A stretch of DNA of 64,000 nucleotides from Sinonovacula constricta. Its lineage: Eukaryota > Mollusca > Bivalvia > Cardiida > Solecurtidae. Of this stretch, positions 1 through 11,145 are shown in pieces. Each line of letters begins with the position of its first letter. Position 1 is the first letter of the stretch. The position numbers and the translations under genes are program-made. The notes under the pieces are model-generated. The model was not told where the DNA came from. It saw nothing but the letters and a program-made list of their open reading frames with translations, and did not search any database. The stretch covers positions 25,873,344-25,937,343 of the forward strand of contig CM017558.1 of NCBI GenBank assembly GCA_007844125.1, in the 5' to 3' direction.

Positions 1-2655
1 TGGTATCATTAGACAATTTACTAATAAAACTCACAGATACAATTAAAACCTTCAATGGTGTCAGACTGGTATCATTAGACAATTTACTAATAAAACTCAT
101 GGATACAATTAAAACTTTCAATGGGATCAGACTGGTATCATATGACAATTTACTAATATAACTCGTGGATACAATTAAAACCTTCAATGGGATCAGACCG
201 GTATCATAAGACAATTTACAAATAAAACTCACAGATACAATTAAAATCTTCAATGGGATCAGACCGGTAGCACTAGACAATTTACTAACAAAACTTACAG
301 AAACAATTAAAATCTTCAATGGGATCAGACTGGTATCATTAGACAATTTACTAATAAAACTCATGGATACAATTAAAACCTTCAAAGGGGTCAGACTGGT
401 ATCATTAGACAATTTACTAATAAAACTCACAGATACACTTAAAACCTTCAATGGGATCAGACCGGTAGCATTAGACAATTTACTAATAAAACTCACAGAT
501 ACAATTAAAATCTTCAATGGGATCAGACCGGTATCATTAGACAATTTACTAATAAAACTCATGGATACAATTAAAACCTTCAATGGAATCAGACCGGTAT
601 CATAAGACAATTTACTAATAAAACTCACAGATACAATTAAAATCTTCAATGGTGTCAGACTGGTATCATTAGACAATTTACTAATAAAACTCATGGATAC
701 AATTAAAACCTTCAAAGGGGTCAGACTGGTATCATTATACAATTTACTAATAAAACTCACAGATACAATTAAAACCTTCAAAAGTGTCAGACTGGTATCA
801 TTAGACAATTTACTAATAAAACTCACAGATAAAATTAAAACCTTCAAAGGGGTCAGACTGGTATCATTAGACAATTTACTAATAAAACTCACAGATACAA
901 TTAAAATCTTCAATGGGATCAGACCGGTATCATTAGACAATTTACTAATAAAACTCACAGATACAATTAAAACCTTCAATGGAATCAGACCGGTATCATA
1001 AGACAATTTACTAATAAAACTCATGGATACAATTGAAACTTTCAATGGGATCAGACTGGTATCATAAGACAATTTACTAATAAAACTCATGGATACAATT
1101 AAAACCTTCAATGGGATCAGACTGGTATCATAAGACAATTTAATAATAAAACTCATGGATACAATTAAAACTTTCAATGGGATCAGACTGGTATCATAAG
1201 ACAATTTACTAATAAAACTCATGGATACAATTAAAACTTTCAATGGGATCAGACTGGTATCATAAGACAATTTACTAATAAAACTCATGGATACAATTAA
1301 AACTTTCAATGGGATCAGACTGGTATCATAAGACAATTTACTAATAAAACTCATGAATACAATTAAAACCTTCAATGGGATCAGACCGGTATCATAAGAC
1401 AATTTACTAATAAAACTCATGGATACAATTAAAACTTTCAATGGGATCAGACTGGTATCATAAGACAATTTACTAATAAAACTCATGGATACAATTAAAA
1501 CTTTCAATGGGATCAGACTGGTATCATTAGACAATTTACTAATAAAACTCACAGATACAATTAAAATCTTCAATGGGATCAGACCGGTATCATTAGACAA
1601 TTTACTAATAAAACTCATGGATACAATTAAAACCTTCAATGGAATCAGACCGGTATCATAAGACAATTTACTAATAAAACTCATGGATACAATTGAAACT
1701 TTCAATGGGATCAGACTGGTATCAAAAGACAATTTACTAATAAAACTCATGGATACAATTAAAACTTTCAATGGGATCAGACTGGTATCATAAGACAATT
1801 TAATAATAAAACTCATGGATACAATTAAAACTTTCAATGGGATCAGACTGGTATCATAAGACAATTTAATAATAAAACTCATGGATACAATTAAAACTTT
1901 CAATGGGATCAGACTGGTATCATAAGCCGTTTACTAATAAAACTCATGGATACAATTAAAACTTTCAATGGGATCAGACTGGTATCATAAGACAATTTAC
2001 TAATAAAACTCATGGATACAATTAAAACTTTCAATGGGATCAGACTGGTATCATAAGACAATTTACTAATAAAACTCATGAATACAATTAAAACCTTCAA
2101 TGGGATCAGACCGGTATCATAAGACAATTTACTAATAAAACTCATGGATACAATTAAAACTTTCAATGGGATCAGACTGGTATCATAAGACAATTTACTA
2201 ATAAAACTCATGGATACAATTAAAACTTTCAATGGGATCAGACTGGTATCATAAGACAATTTACTAATAAAACTCATGGATACAATTAAAACCTTCAATG
2301 GTGTCAGACTGGTATCATTAGACAATTTACTAATAAAACTCACAGATACAATTAAAACCTTCAATGGTGTCAGACTGGTATCATTAGACAATTTACTAAT
2401 AAAACTCATGGATACAATTAAAACTTTCAATGGGATCAGACTGGTATCATATGACAATTTACTAATAAAACTCGTGGATACAATTAAAACCTTCAATGGG
2501 ATCAGACCGGTATCATAAGACAATTTACTAATAAAACTCATGGATACAATTAAAACTTTCAATGGGATCAGACTGGTATCATAAGACAATTTACTAATAA
2601 AACTCATGGATACAATTAAAACCTTCAATGGGGTCAGACTGGTATCATTAGACAA
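1..2655. repeat. 66-bp minisatellite array, about 40 copies, cut by the left edge
   Basis: A tandem array whose unit begins TGGTATCATTAGACAATTTA and returns every 66 bp. Copies differ by point changes such as TCATGGATAC versus TCACAGATAC and AAAACC versus AAAACT. One unit near 1926 is 65 bp (CATAAGCCG in place of CATAAGACAA), which shifts the reading frame of everything to its right. Because 66 is 22 codons and the unit has few stops, short open frames appear on both strands; the longest is 248 codons on the minus strand ending at 1909. I regard these as by-products of the period, not genes. The array starts before base 1, so its true length is unknown. Confidence 0.97.
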
Positions 2656-5272
2656 TTAACTATCATTTAATGCATATACACGCAGTATACTCGAAATACA
2701 GCAAATGTAAGCGTACTCTATTCTCAACGATTTCTGACCACTAATATAGCGGAGGTTTTTCCCACCTGATACAGTGGCGTCTGCAACATTTGTTATTGAC
2801 AACACTAAAATAAAGGGTCTGTTGACAGATAATAGTCACAAATTATTAACATCGACTTATTTTTATGACAGCGGCCTGTTGTGTGGAAATCTATTATTGT
2901 CTGCAGGAATAATATTTATCTCCGTCCATAAATCTGCAATTTATACAAAAACCGAGACATAATGGCATATCACTTTAATGCATTTTTGTTACAGTTAAAA
3001 TGCAAGTAAGAACATGATTTTAAAACAATAAAAGGAGTCCCTAATGTTATAACTAATTGAAATATTGACATAGTTTAGAAATTGTTCCCTGATTTCTTTG
3101 TCTTCGTTGTTGAGTGTTTCATTTGCAAGTTTATTAATATTAAATGAGACAACAAGGCACACACATAAGTGTAAATATAAATTAATTCTACCCTTATAGA
3201 GTGTGGAATTTATTTATTTAGTTGAATGCTGTAACCTACAATACTTGAAAGAGTAGAAAGGATAATTGTTAAAGTGATCGATGTTTTTTTTCTCTATCAA
3301 TTTAAGTTGATTTTGTGTGCTATTTTGCCATGCTCAATTGTGAAAGTGGTTTTCTTTTGTAAAATCTTTCACTAAATTTAGACTTCTTTTTCGATAAAGG
3401 CATGGAGTTATGTATGACTAGGGAATGAATTGGTTTATATGAACCAAACACGTTCATGACAGAGCGTGCGTGCGAACTACTCTTTCTAATTTGTAAACAA
3501 ATGTGTTACACGGTAAAAGGCTTTTAAGTTTGGCTTAGTGTTAAATGAATACGAATTTGCTGTCGAAAAAAGCGATATTTTGGCGTTAGATCACGAAGAT
3601 ATAAGATCATTTGGTTCTCATTCACAAACAAATTTACGCATAATTATAAAGCGTATTTCTTTTTATTTACAATGTTTAGGTAAAGGTAATAAAACAAGAT
3701 TTGAATTTTGCATCTTTTCTTATCCCAGAAGTGTTAAAGCAAGAAATATTGCTTGCACACAACTTTAACTTGCATGAATATATGCCTAGAGAAATATATC
3801 AAATTGCCGCGTATTAAGACTGACACGATTATCTTCCCGTAACTGTGACGTGTGCACTGATCTGATAGCCACATGACAAGTTCGCAGCCACACTGCAAGA
3901 CAACGTGTCCGCACTTCGAGAGACGATGATGATGCAATTTCAATGATCATGCAATTTACCACGGGTTTCTCTTATTTCTCGAGTACATCGTGACTGCCGA
4001 AATGATTGGAAAGTCATATCTGAATGAACCTATCTGAAGTCGTTTTATACATATTTTTCTGTAAACCTTTTCCTTCTTATGACTGCGTACATGTACCTGC
4101 GCTCTAATATTTCCCCCACATAAAGCATTACAGAGCAGTAATCAGAGGTGAGAAGAGAGCGGACACTTCATGCATGAAAGCAGATTTATGCATTTACAAC
4201 CCATCCCCACATGTGCACACCCCGATCCATCAAAACAGAGAGGTTTGATTGAGGACATACTTATTTCTTCGAACTTACGGCAATTCTAGATAGAAGGGCA
4301 ATCGGAACTCCTCGGGTAATTCCGTCCACGGGACAATCATCTCTAGGATGTATCTGCTGCAATAATACTTACAGAAATCTCGATCGTTTTGTTCGCATAA
4401 AAATATGCCTAAGTGTAGTTCGCACAAAACTTAAACAATGGCATCGTTTGACAGCTGTTTGTCTGCTTCGCTGGGTAAATTAAAATTGAATGATTTAAAT
4501 TTAATGTCGCCACAAATTAAAGTTTTACATGCATCGTACTGTAGTGATCAGTCATCCGAGCAGCCATCTTTGTTTTGACGTCTGTCACTAAAGTAGTTCC
4601 ATTATGGCAATGGCCGAGATGATTCGACTACCTGCATCCATCCGAGAGATGATTCGTGAATTATCCGAGGTGTTCCTATTAGATAGCAGGGGTTTAATCT
4701 GGCCAAGTCAGGTGACATTAGACACCTCTGCGATTTTGCTATCTTTTTCGGAATAGGTGCGGCGACATTCATGTCGCAAATAATTAAAAAATATTTTAAT
4801 TTAATTTTATGTATCAAAGAGATAAATATTATAAAGAAGGCCTTTTTAATAAAACACATGCTACAAACATTTTTAGGGGAGATTTTTTTCCAATTTGACA
4901 CACATATTTTAGTGTGTATTATTAATAGAACTATGTACTAAAAAGACAAGGTCGCCATGCTTATTTGTTCTCTAATTCCTTTTTAATATCGCAGGTACAT
5001 GTATTTGGCCTTCGTCATAAAATTGACTCGCTGCCAATGGTAAAGACTCAAAATAAACCTAAAATATTCACAAAATAACAAATATGAAATGTCAACATAT
5101 TTTTAGATTATTTTTTTCTCTTTCTATATCAGTTATGTTTGTATATAGTACTTAAACTGAAAGAAAGAAATATACAAAGATTGATGGATTAAGAATTACA
5201 AAAACCTTGATAAAATAATACAATTAATCAAATATTATAAAAAGCTGCATATTAAAGCTGGTTCAAAATAAA
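2656..5272. other. Unique AT-rich sequence, no gene recognised
   Basis: Only short open frames with no recognisable protein similarity. I looked on the minus strand for the next exon of the GABA-receptor-like gene at 9.4-11.1 kb (the conserved stretch after RPDF) and did not find it. Confidence 0.6.
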
Positions 5273-5596
5273 TGTTGTAGTTGTCTTGGGACAATTATTA
5301 AGTGTTATAGTTGTCTTGGGCCAATTAAGTGATAAAGTTGTCTGGGGCCAATTACGTGTTATATTTGTCTGGGGCCAATTAATTGTTATAATTGTATGGG
5401 GCCAATTAAGTGTTATAGTTGTCTAGGGCCAATTAAGTGTTATAGTTGTCTAGGGCCAATTAAGTGTTATAGTTGTCTGGGGCCAATTACGTGTTATATT
5501 TGTCTGGGGCCAATTAATTGTTATAGTTGTCTGAGACCAATTAAGTGTTATAGTTGTCTGGGGCCAATTAAGTGTTATAGTTGTCTAGGGCCAATT
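5273..5596. repeat. 27-bp minisatellite, first block, about 12 copies
   Basis: The unit GGCCAATTAAGTGTTATAGT followed by TGTCTGG or TGTCTAG repeats every 27 bp; the first two or three copies are degenerate. Being 9 codons long, it gives a short open frame with a GPIKCYSCL repeat on the plus strand, which is probably not a protein. The block stops abruptly after CCAATT at 5596 and resumes at 5884 exactly in register. Confidence 0.93.
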
Positions 5597-5883
5597 TTCA
5601 CAACTACGTTCTCTGTACTTAAAAAAGATACTACTACACATGGCCTACTAAACAAAAGTTTATTAATTTAATGAAAGCCAAATCAAGAGATATAAAAAGA
5701 AAAGTTTCGAGATACATATATTTTGCAAACAAAATGAGATTGTAACTATCATTTCTTCAGCATGCTCTTAAGATAACACCATGTCCTTTCTTTTGTCACT
5801 GTATTTTTACATGTATTTTGATTTGCTGTAAAACACCGTGTGTTTTAATGCAATAAACTGTTGAATATTACTGAATATTACTG
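5597..5883 (+). mobile_element. Probable 5'-truncated non-LTR retrotransposon 3' end inserted in the 27-bp array
   Basis: A 287-bp non-repetitive block interrupts one 27-bp unit. Removing it restores a perfect unit: CCAATT at its left and AATTAAGTG at its right overlap by AATT, which is either a 4-bp target duplication or microhomology. Its right end carries AATAAA followed by a short tandem tail (ATATTACTGA twice), as in 3' ends of LINE-type elements. No reverse transcriptase reading frame remains. Insertion is clear from the sequence; assignment to LINEs is inferred from the tail alone. Confidence 0.55.
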
Positions 5884-5966
5884 AATTAAGTGTTATAGTT
5901 GTATGGGGCCAATTAAGTGTTATAGTTGTCTGGGGCCAATTAAGTGTTATAGTTGTCTTGGGGCCA
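5884..5966. repeat. 27-bp minisatellite, second block, about 3 copies
   Basis: Continuation of the same AATTAAGTGTTATAGTTGT unit after the 287-bp insertion, ending in a degenerate copy (TCTTGGGGCCACCAAGTG). Confidence 0.92.
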
Positions 5967-5999
5967 CCAAGTGTTTTACTCATTTGTTTTGCTTTAATA

Positions 6000-6106
6000 T
6001 AAACACGAACAGTTTTTCATTACATGTATGAGTGTTTGTTTGTGACGCCATATGTATGGCAATTAACTTTATGTTTATGCCTAATAAAGATTTGAATTGA
6101 ATTGAA
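6000..6106 (+). mobile_element. Probable LINE 3' tail
   Basis: The stretch ends CTAATAAAGATTTGAATTGA followed by further TTGAA units (AATAAA at 6083-6088, TTGAA repeats 6091-6106). A polyadenylation signal next to a short TTGAA tandem is typical of 3' ends of several animal non-LTR retrotransposons. The left boundary is uncertain and no coding remnant was seen. Confidence 0.4.
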
Positions 6107-6690
6107 TCGTTTTAGAAAGATACATTAAACAACTCCATTAATTCATATCTTGACAATACGTTCTTTTAAAAGGGGAACCGGAAACTGGTTTTACGTAAAC
6201 AATCAAATATCGAAACTAGAATTAGTTATATTCATTAATTCTGGTCATCCTATTTATTCTTATTTATTTAAACGTCTTGTGGTTACGCGAAAATATGCTG
6301 AATTAAAATTTAAATAAAACGCCATTTCATTGAGTTTGATTCAGCAATACCATTTATGACAACTCTTTAAACATGTTGATTTATAATTCAAAATGGAATC
6401 TTCACAAATCAATTAAATCTAATGGATAAAATTGCGTTTAATTTCCAGCGTGGATGTTCCTATAATATTTGGACGTTTCTTTTCAATCTCTAATGTTTTG
6501 CTCAATTAACAACACATTTCTCTTTCAACCTCTTCCGGTAACATCAGAGTAACACAACGTCATCTCGCGCTAAAACAACAAATAAGATGTCGCCTACTGA
6601 GTTTTGATTTTTGTACAATTATCAATGACAAAGGATTTCTAACTGTTGAAGCGAAACTAACTACAAAAAATCGTACAAAATACAAACAAA
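6107..6690. other. Unique AT-rich sequence, nothing recognised
   Basis: No repeat, RNA gene or protein similarity recognised. Confidence 0.5.
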
Positions 6691-6785
6691 GCGCAGTGGC
6701 CGAGGGCTTTGCAGGAAATTAGTTCAATTGATGGTAGTTCGATTCTTTAACGAGCTCGAATTTACTGTGTATGCTGTTTTTTTTT
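6691..6785 (+). mobile_element. Degenerate tRNA-like (Ser/Leu-type) sequence, possible SINE head or tRNA pseudogene
   Basis: GCGCAGTGGCCGAGGGC resembles the pol III A box of class II tRNAs, and GGTAGTTCGATTCT at 6733-6746 resembles a B box. A run of nine T at 6777-6785 could terminate pol III transcription. The acceptor and anticodon stems do not pair well, so a working tRNA is unlikely. Confidence 0.35.
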
Positions 6786-8114
6786 ATTTTAATAGTTGTT
6801 TAAATTTACAACGTTAAGTTGTTTCATTTGCGCACAGGATTTTGTCAGTTTTCTTCATTCCAGCCGTCGGACAAAACCCTTAAATAGTCGGAATCAGGTC
6901 TTGTAATGTACAGATATTTAATGAACAAAATTTCATTCTTTAAGTAATAAAATTAAATCCTTAACTGCATTACATGTGCTAATTAAAAGTCAAGACAAAC
7001 AAGTCAAAATAATGAGACAGATTAGAAAAGTAACAGTGACGGGGTTTCCCTTCAACTTACAGACTCTTATGCTGATTCATGTATACATCTTAACAATTGT
7101 TTCCGCTTCTTTACAAGTTATATATATTTTATTCGTTATGCTTGGCTTGTGTTCTCAGTTTTAATAAGACATGTATATAGTTCCACGCTAATGTGTGACA
7201 GAGTTCTATTTTTTAAGATTTGAAATTAAGTCTTAAAAAGAAAAAGACATAAATATGTACTCTTTAGCTTTAGTTCTCCATAACCTATCGAGCTATATGT
7301 GTCGCATTAATACGTACGTAACAAAATAATGTTTTAATACAAAAATATGACTAAAGCCATTTGAGTTTCACAAAATGTATTAACACTTGCAAAAGCGCCG
7401 TGCCGTCTAAAGACGTAAACTCTGGAGTTTCCTCTATTTCTGTAATTTTCCGTCTCAGTGTTTCGTTTACGTCTACAGTTAACTTGCATATTTGTACCTT
7501 TGTCTAGTGACAGTTCAATTTATTATGTGCTGCTCATTGAACCCTAATCTTCTTCTGTGTTGTAAAATATCTGTTTAAACGTTTAAAACTGGAACTGTTC
7601 TGTGTGTTGTTTAAATAGCAGGTAGACGAGGTTCAACAAACGTCACACTGAATGTACAGCTTAACATCAATCGATTTCTCAAATGTAAAATAGTTCCATT
7701 TGCATGCCTATATACTTGTTAAATATCATACAGCATCCGACCTTTACGGCTGATCTAAATCAAACCGTTATATTCGTGTTTTAGGTTGTATAATTCGCAA
7801 CTTAATTATTCCAAATACTGATTAAGACTTCAAAAGAAACTTTATACGACTATATACAAGCAACCGCCGAATGGAAAAAAAACATCTCCGACTGTTTCCC
7901 ACTTAAGACATCTATTTCATGTAAGTCTATATTGTTTCATTTTCACTTATTTCTCGATATTAGTCACAAAAAAACCACAATAAGATCTTCTATATGTATA
8001 ATTTTAAATTTTAAACGCAATCCAACGTGTCACGGTACATTTATTATGGACGAAGAGCTGTGTGAGTATTAAAATTATTAAAAAGTTCTGTAAAACTTTA
8101 TGCAAGCAACATTG
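6786..8114. other. Unique AT-rich sequence, nothing recognised
   Basis: Probably part of the long second intron, or the downstream flank, of the minus-strand receptor gene. No exon was identified. Confidence 0.45.
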
Positions 8115-8401
8115 TTGTGTGTGTGTGTGTGCGTGCGTGCGTGCGTACGCGCGCGCGTGCGTGCGTGCGCGCGCGCGTGCGTGCGTACATGCGTGTGTTT
8201 GTTTGTGTGTGTGCGCGCGTGCGCGCGTGCGCGCGTGCGCGCGTGCGTGTGTGCGTGTGTGTGTGTGTTTGTGTGTGTGCGTGCGTGTGTGCGTGTGTGC
8301 GTGTGTGTGCGTGCGTGCGTGCGCGCGCGTGCGTGCGTGCGTGCGTACGTGTGTTTGTTTGTGTGTGTATGTGTGTGTGTATGTGTGTGTGTGTGTGTCT
8401 G

Positions 8402-8433
<32 letters not shown>

Positions 8434-8434
8434 A
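8115..8434. repeat. Alternating purine-pyrimidine TG/CG microsatellite, about 320 bp
   Basis: Almost unbroken alternation of TG, CG and TA dinucleotides, with CG-rich blocks (8150-8180, 8213-8245, 8320-8335) and a few TTTG interruptions. It reads open in several frames on both strands as Cys/Val or His/Thr runs, which are artefacts. Such tracts are known to adopt Z-DNA readily. Confidence 0.97.
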
Positions 8435-8571
8435 TAAACAGCCAATTAATTTGCCCATCCTTGGCAGTGGAAAATGACATTTTGCTTATCTCAAGTTACA
8501 TGTTAAATGGAAATAGGGTTTACTTCTAGATGACAAAATAGTTTTAATAATAACGAAAGGCTAATTACTTT

Positions 8572-8574
<3 letters not shown>

Positions 8575-8618
<44 letters not shown>

Positions 8619-8651
8619 TATAATAATAATAATAATAATAATAATAATTAT
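8575..8651. repeat. (AAT)n microsatellite
   Basis: ATA/AAT trinucleotides run for about 77 bp with two short AATTATAA interruptions. Confidence 0.96.
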
Positions 8652-8750
8652 AACAATGTGTCTATAACTACTTCTGTTGCTGCTTCTGTTACTATTATTG
8701 AACAAATTACTTCTTCATGTACTGATTGATTTTCTGCCACTTCTACATTA

Positions 8751-8940
8751 CTTCTGCTGCTACTACTACCACTACTACTACTACTATCACTACCACGACT
8801 ACTACTACAACTACTACTAGTACTACTACCACTACTAATACCACTATTACTACTAATACTATTATTACTGCTGCTACTACTACTACTTCTTCTACTTCTA
8901 CTGCTACTATTATTACTACTGCTGCTGCTACTAATACTAC
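8751..8940. repeat. Imperfect (ACT/GCT)n trinucleotide repeat
   Basis: Runs of CTACTA, CTGCTG, ACCACT, ATTACT and TTCTTCTAC in one trinucleotide phase. It reads as poly-Thr on plus and poly-Ser on minus; neither is flanked by recognisable protein sequence. Confidence 0.93.
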
Positions 8941-9292
8941 ATGATAAGCTTAATGCTGGTGCATACAACTGCTGTACATCAAACATGTACTTTTAATGTC
9001 TAATTCTTTGTACAGTCACAGTAACCCTTGCACATTGATTGGATTTAAATGTAACTACAAATAAAAACAGCAACACTTTAATTGATATCTCAACAACCTG
9101 TTTTAACATGTTCTTTTTATATATTTTACAAGATGTTATATACAAGTATTACATTTAACAACTGATGTATAGTTTGTTTAATTAAAATGGTAGCTTAAAC
9201 ATTTGTTTTTAAACAGTCGTTAAATAATAGCAACATAAGGTCCGTCTTGAATACCGCTTAAATGGAGTACAAGTAACTCTTGCATTAAAAAG

Positions 9293-9346
9293 AACACACA
9301 CACACACACACACACACACGCATACACACACGCACGCACGAACACA
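9293..9346. repeat. (CA)n microsatellite in receptor-gene intron
   Basis: ACACAC repeat with ACGC interruptions, 70 bp downstream (gene sense) of the splice donor at 9411-9416. In the minus-strand gene it reads as TG repeats inside intron 2. Confidence 0.93.
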
Positions 9347-9416
9347 CTATCCAGCAACAAAAACTCTCTGACCTCAGTGCAATCATTGACGTTGAAAGTA
9401 CATTCATATATGTTAC

Positions 9417-9511
9417 CTGCGAAGTCCGGACGAAGCCGTATGTCGTAGCCTTTCAACAACCGGGCTATTGCATCTGAAGCATTCTGGAACTTCGTGGTGG
9501 AATCTTTGGAC
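9417..9511 (-). CDS. GABA-A receptor beta-like subunit, exon 2 (partial gene)
   Basis: This 95-nt exon is bounded by a good acceptor (pyrimidine-containing tract ending TAG at 9514-9512) and a consensus donor (CGCAG|GTAACA, intron bases 9416-9411). With one base at each end shared with neighbouring codons it encodes SKDSTTKFQNASDAIARLLK followed by GYDIRLRPDFA. The 13 residues LLKGYDIRLRPDF match, from memory, the mature N-terminus of animal GABA-A receptor beta subunits, whose next residues are GG PP; here the codon begun by the last G would give DFAG. The product would be a subunit of a pentameric Cys-loop, ligand-gated chloride channel in the plasma membrane, and this piece is the start of the extracellular ligand-binding domain. 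The Cys-loop and four membrane helices are not in this exon and I did not find them in the rest of the window to the left, so the gene is partial here. A glycine- or histamine-type channel is less likely from the YDIRLRP wording. Confidence 0.85.
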
Positions 9512-9610
9512 CTAGAGTCATAATAGAGTTCAATAAAATAGAAAATAAAGTGAAGACACATTTCATGAAAAAGCTACAACACTGAGGCAAATATGGTTTA
9601 AATTACTTAC

Positions 9611-9655
9611 ACTGGTAACACAGCAATGATAGCAGTCCACCAGAAGTAGTTTGCG
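9611..9655 (-). other. Candidate 45-nt alternative or cassette exon of the receptor gene
   Basis: Between the signal-peptide exon and exon 2 lies an open stretch with a strong donor (CCAGT|GTAAGTAATT, intron 9610-9601) in the same phase 2 as exon 1. With an acceptor at AAAAG (9656-9657) it would be 45 nt, so its inclusion keeps the frame, adding ANYFWWTAIIAVLPV, a hydrophobic run. Other AG acceptors in the same phase lie further upstream. There is no in-frame ATG before an upstream TAA, so as a first exon it would need its start elsewhere. The acceptor has a poor pyrimidine tract; it may be fortuitous. Confidence 0.25.
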
Positions 9656-9885
9656 CTTTTGACAAACCAGGTTTGAAAAGCGTGCCTTACTTGATTTTCA
9701 CGTTCAATGCTAAATTTGATTTAGTATCAATTAATGTTTCGGGGAGACGACTTAACACACAAGAGGGATTCCCGACAATTACAGACATGACTGAATTATC
9801 AATTTTCTTCTTATTTCCAAAGTTAAACTTTGAATGCCTTGTGGCCATAACACTTCAAACTAAAGGCATCCATCTCGCTGCTTAA

Positions 9886-11080
9886 AACAAATAGTATCAT
9901 CTAAATAACATTAACATGTACAGTCTCTATTCTCTCCCAACATTGTGTGCCCTTTTTAAATACCCGTTATTTAACTTATTCTTATTACAAAATATATATT
10001 AAAATGCAGAATAACAACATCTTCTACCACAGCATTTAGCCATCAACCTTGTCAATTGTACAATCATCAAGTTTACAAGTATCAGCTCTTGCAGCTATTT
10101 ACATCTTTAAGAACAAAAATAATACAACCATTAACAAATTAATAAAACACAAACATGCTTTCAGTCTTAGGATTGAAAATGAAGGTAAAAATAAAAGAAT
10201 ATATATATTAGTTTATACAAATACCGTGTCTTTCTCTTACATTTCTACATAGCGGAAAGAGACATGTACAATTTATACTATGATTATATGAGTAGGGTTT
10301 TTATGAACTTTTATGAAGAGATAATGATTATTTGCTTGGGCCTTCTCCTTTAAACTTGCCATCTTCTCCTGAATGGTTCCGTCACTAGCGTACAATCAGA
10401 GATTCAAAGGCATGTATTGTTTTGTAATAAATCATGGCCTAAATGTATGAGCTGGACTGAGACTCGTGACCATGATTGCTTGCGGGCGAAAAGGTCAAAA
10501 CAACGGTCACGTGATCCATTCATCAACTTCTGCCCGACAGTCAATATAGGAAACGGGAAGTAGAACAGAATAAAGCAGTAATATATGCCAACCATAACAT
10601 ATGGCCGTCCAGAAGTGTTTCTTCACAAATACATATGACTGACCAGATATACAATGGTTGATAGTCAATGTTAAACATTCTAGTATTGGTTGTACAATTG
10701 AACAGTTAATGATGGGTTTAATTTCGAATCTGTATAAGGGAATAGCGACCGAAAACATAAAACAATATAACGGTTTGTTTATTATTACAAAATTTATTTT
10801 TAAAGGTAAAAATGCTCTTGAGCCATTCACTTAATAACATCTGTGATTGATATTGCTCTTTGTATTGTTAGAACATAAGCGCTGGCTACAATTTTTATAC
10901 TAATTGTACGAGGATAATGTTTGTATAAATGTCTAATTGGACTGTAAGTGACAGTTGTCCTCCTGTGCATGCAATCGACGACAAGAACAAAAATAGTGTC
11001 TGCTTAAAAGTTTCGTTCATGATATCTGTTGATAACATGGACAACAACATGCATAAACACGAAACGTGTTAAGAACAAAG
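9886..11080. other. Intron 1 of the receptor gene, nothing else recognised
   Basis: This is the greater part of the sequence between the two receptor exons. Two overlapping minus-strand open frames at 10404-10830 show no recognisable similarity. Confidence 0.45.
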
Positions 11081-11089
11081 AGAACTTAC

Positions 11090-11145
11090 ACTGAGGTACC
11101 TTGAGTTAGTTGGATAAGCATAACCATCACCAGCAGTAAATCCAT
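11090..11145 (-). CDS. GABA-A receptor beta-like subunit, exon 1 with signal peptide
   Basis: The minus strand reads MDLLLVMVMLIQLTQGTSV from an ATG at 11145-11143 to the donor TCAGT|GTAAGTTCTC (intron 11089-11081). The sequence is a typical short signal peptide: an acidic residue, a hydrophobic core LLLVMVMLI, then a small/polar QGTS region fit for cleavage. It ends in phase 2, exactly what exon 2 at 9511 needs; joined, the last codon becomes GTG (Val) before SKDSTT. Position, phase and function (a secreted N-terminus before the extracellular domain) all agree, but the link is inferred without transcript data. The start context is good (G at -3, G at +4). A second, out-of-frame ATG five bases upstream opens a 7-codon uORF. 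The intron to exon 2 would be about 1.6 kb. Confidence 0.65.

Noticed and set aside
1..2655. 66-bp array frames (22-residue repeats) as a coding gene
   Set aside because: Open on both strands in pieces, broken by ordinary unit variants (TAAGAC stops) and a one-base indel, with no flanking exon.
8004..8529. Cys/Val- and His/Thr-rich frames
   Set aside because: They are six overlapping readings of a TG/CG microsatellite.
8648..8986. Poly-Ser/poly-Thr protein
   Set aside because: Translation of an imperfect trinucleotide microsatellite with no recognisable flanks.
9220..9561. Taking the whole 113-codon frame as one protein
   Set aside because: Only 9511-9417 is exonic: the left part runs through a splice donor into intron and a CA microsatellite, and the ATG lies upstream of the splice acceptor.
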